This document shows, one piece after another, positions 62,375 through 64,000 of a stretch of DNA of 64,000 nt. The notes below the pieces were generated by a model. That model had not been told where the DNA came from, searched no databases, and saw only the letters and a program-made list of their open reading frames with translations. Both the position numbers and the translations under genes were made by a program. How positions within the stretch are numbered: the first letter of the stretch is position 1; each line of letters begins with the position of its first letter. Origin of the DNA: JACKNG01 sp050184115 (GTDB lineage Bacteria > Pseudomonadota > Gammaproteobacteria > Ga0077536); the NCBI GenBank assembly GCA_050184115.1, contig JBFXAQ010000007.1, forward strand, positions 186,001 through 250,000, given 5' to 3'.

Positions 62375-63748
62375 GTGTCCCTGCAGCTCTACAATTCCCT
62401 CACGCGTGCGAAGGAAACCTTCGTCCCGGCCGATCCCACGCGCGTGACCATGTATGCCTGCGGGCCCACCGTGTACAACCCGCCGCACATCGGCAATGCG
62501 CGCGCAGCGGTGGTCTACGACGTCCTCTACCGCGTGCTGATGCGCCACTATCCGCAGGTCGTCTACGCCCGCAACATCACCGACGTCGACGACAAGATCA
62601 ACACCGCGGCCCAGGCCGCGGGCGTGCCGATCGCCGAGATCACCGCGCGCTACGCGGCGGTCTACCACGACGACGTCGCCGCGCTCGGCGTCCTGCCGCC
62701 GGTCATCGAGCCACGCGCGACGGCGCACATCGAGCACATCGTCGCCATGATCGAAGCACTCGTCGCGCGCGGTTGCGCCTATGCCGCCGAGGGGCACGTG
62801 CTGTTCCATGTCCCGGCCTTCCCGGCATACGGTGCGTTGTCCGGGCGCGCACGTGACGAGATGATCGCCGGTGCGCGGGTCGAAGTCGCGCCGTACAAGC
62901 GTGATCCCGCCGATTTCGTGCTGTGGAAGCCGTCCGGCGACGAGCTGCCCGGTTGGGACAGCCCCTGGGGACGCGGGCGGCCGGGCTGGCATATCGAATG
63001 CTCGGCCATGATCGAGACCCATCTCGGCCGCTCGATCGACATCCACGGCGGCGGCAACGATCTCAAGTTCCCCCATCACGAGAATGAGATCGCGCAATCG
63101 ACCTGCGCGCACGACGGTGCGCCACTGGCGCGCTACTGGGTGCACAACGGATTCGTCGAGATTGACGCCGAGAAGATGTCGAAGTCGCTCGGCAACGTGC
63201 TGCTGGTCCGCGAACTGTTGGAACACTACCCCGGCGAAGCGATCCGTCTCGCCCTGCTGCGCTCGAAGTACCGCGAACCGTTGAATTGGAGCGACGAAGT
63301 AGCGAGCCAGGCCAAGAGCCAGCTCGACCGCCTTTACGGCGCGCTCGAGCGCCTCGCGGAAGTCACGGCGTCCGCGGTGCCGGCGCCGGCTGCTTTCGTT
63401 GCGGCGATGGACGACGATCTCAACACGCCGCAGGCGCTGGCCGTCATGATGGAACTCGCCGGTGCCGCCAACCGGGCTGACAATGGCGGCGAACAGGCGC
63501 GGCTCAAGGGCGAGCTGTTGGCTTGTGGACGGGAACTCGGCATCCTCGCGCAGGCGCCGGCGACGTGGTTCCGCGGCGGCGTCAGTGGCACGCTCGACGC
63601 TGTCGCCATCGACGCGCTGGTCGCCGAACGCGATGCGGCGCGCGCGGCACGGGACTGGGCGCGGGCGGATGCCATCCGCGACCAGCTGGCCGCGCTCGGC
63701 GTGACCATCCAGGACGGTGCCGACGGTACCCGGTGGCGGTTCGAATGA
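62375..63748 (+). CDS. cysS: Cysteinyl-tRNA synthetase
   Basis: A 457-residue class I synthetase. The zinc and HIGH region is visible as YACGPTVYNPPHIGNARAA (about 27-45), further zinc ligands in WHIECSAMIE and FPHHENEIAQS, and KMSKSLGNV near residue 267 is the KMSKS loop. The C-terminal DALR-like region follows. GTG 62375 starts the protein at the expected place. Its stop overlaps the sufE start by four bases (ATGA). Confidence 0.96.
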   Translation: MSLQLYNSLTRAKETFVPADPTRVTMYACGPTVYNPPHIGNARAAVVYDVLYRVLMRHYPQVVYARNITDVDDKINTAAQAAGVPIAEITARYAAVYHDDVAALGVLPPVIEPRATAHIEHIVAMIEALVARGCAYAAEGHVLFHVPAFPAYGALSGRARDEMIAGARVEVAPYKRDPADFVLWKPSGDELPGWDSPWGRGRPGWHIECSAMIETHLGRSIDIHGGGNDLKFPHHENEIAQSTCAHDGAPLARYWVHNGFVEIDAEKMSKSLGNVLLVRELLEHYPGEAIRLALLRSKYREPLNWSDEVASQAKSQLDRLYGALERLAEVTASAVPAPAAFVAAMDDDLNTPQALAVMMELAGAANRADNGGEQARLKGELLACGRELGILAQAPATWFRGGVSGTLDAVAIDALVAERDAARAARDWARADAIRDQLAALGVTIQDGADGTRWRFE

Positions 63749-64000
63749 GTGCTGGTGACAAGCTCGGCCCGTCGCCCGAGATCCTCGCCGCACAGCAGGA
63801 AGTCATCGAGGAGTTCGAACTGTTCGGCGACTGGACCGAGCGCTACCAGTACATCATCGACGTGGGACGCGCGGCCGAACCCTTCCCGGACGACTGGAAA
63901 CGCGAGGAGAATCGCCTGCACGGCTGCCAGTCACAGGTCTGGATCGTCACAGAGCGACGCGGCGACCGCCTGCATTACGCGGCGACCAGCGATTCGGCGA
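63745..64000 (+). CDS. sufE: Cysteine desulfuration protein SufE, 5' part
   Basis: The first 85 codons of a gene that runs off the right edge. The translation begins MSAGDKLGPSPEILAAQQEV and contains FELFGDWTERYQYIID and ENRLHGCQSQVWIV, the SufE core with the active-site cysteine at C61. SufE accepts sulfur from the desulfurase SufS for Fe-S cluster assembly. It is translationally coupled to cysS. Confidence 0.93.
   Translation, partial: MSAGDKLGPSPEILAAQQEVIEEFELFGDWTERYQYIIDVGRAAEPFPDDWKREENRLHGCQSQVWIVTERRGDRLHYAATSDSA

Overview
This is a gene-dense, high-G+C chromosomal window (about two thirds G+C by eye). It carries 62 protein-coding genes, two of them cut by the window edges, and no gene-free stretch longer than about 230 bases. 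I saw no rRNA, tRNA, CRISPR array, insertion sequence or phage gene. The gene set (full-length HrpA, ParE/ParC side by side, EpmB/EF-P/EpmA, Hsp15, XseB-IspA, a YqiK-type flotillin, dimeric dUTPase, a PEP-CTERM protein) points to a free-living aerobic proteobacterium, most likely a gammaproteobacterium. The genus cannot be read from this sequence.

Layout. 1-3.9 kb: a minus-strand molybdenum cofactor operon (moaA, a TupB/TupC-type oxyanion transporter, mobA, mobB, moeA). 4-8.6 kb: a CYTH protein, then a tightly coupled plus-strand run (AmpG-like permease, metallophosphoesterase, metallo-beta-lactamase-fold enzyme), then an AmiS/UreI-type channel and a DUF1499 protein. 8.6-14.1 kb: a cox-type molybdenum hydroxylase operon (FAD, 2Fe-2S and large subunits plus a CoxG-like protein) divergent from an SMP-30/gluconolactonase-family gene; this is the obvious local consumer of the cofactor made by the first cluster. 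14.3-18.7 kb: a PEP-CTERM surface protein behind a sigma-54-type promoter, a threonine aldolase-like enzyme, a secreted low-complexity protein, and a PP2C phosphatase fused through a membrane helix to an FGE/sulfatase-modifying-type domain.

18.8-26.8 kb: SLC13 transporter, HrpA helicase, CPA2 antiporter, a carboxymuconolactone-decarboxylase/Rieske fusion and an unknown protein. 26.8-31.5 kb: hslR, MoxR ATPase, DUF58 and TgpA-type transglutaminase, one coupled minus-strand operon. 31.6-38.5 kb: moaB, a phytase-esterase-like secreted protein, DUF423, an L,D-transpeptidase, an alanine-zipper lipoprotein, HNH endonuclease, mazG, and xseB-ispA. 38.7-41.2 kb: a rubrerythrin / CCG-type Fe-S protein / DUF3501 operon behind a perfect 19-base dyad. 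41.3-45.4 kb: topoisomerase IV (parE, parC).

45.6-56.7 kb: a lipoprotein hydrolase, flotillin plus NfeD-like partner, the EF-P system (epmB divergent from efp-epmA), an unknown protein coupled to a DinG/YoaA helicase, an SLC13 transporter with RCK-C domains, and dUTPase. 56.7-64 kb: trxB divergent from a quinone oxidoreductase, then metK-ahcY (activated methyl cycle), cytochrome b561, cysS and the start of sufE.

Many upstream regions show a TATACT- or CATAAT-like hexamer about 40 bases before the start. ATGA and TGATG stop/start overlaps are frequent, so translational coupling is a general habit here. The most interesting regulatory signals are the sigma-54-type promoter of the PEP-CTERM gene, the PerR-box-like dyad at the rubrerythrin operon, and an intrinsic terminator of the opposite strand built into the mazG coding sequence.
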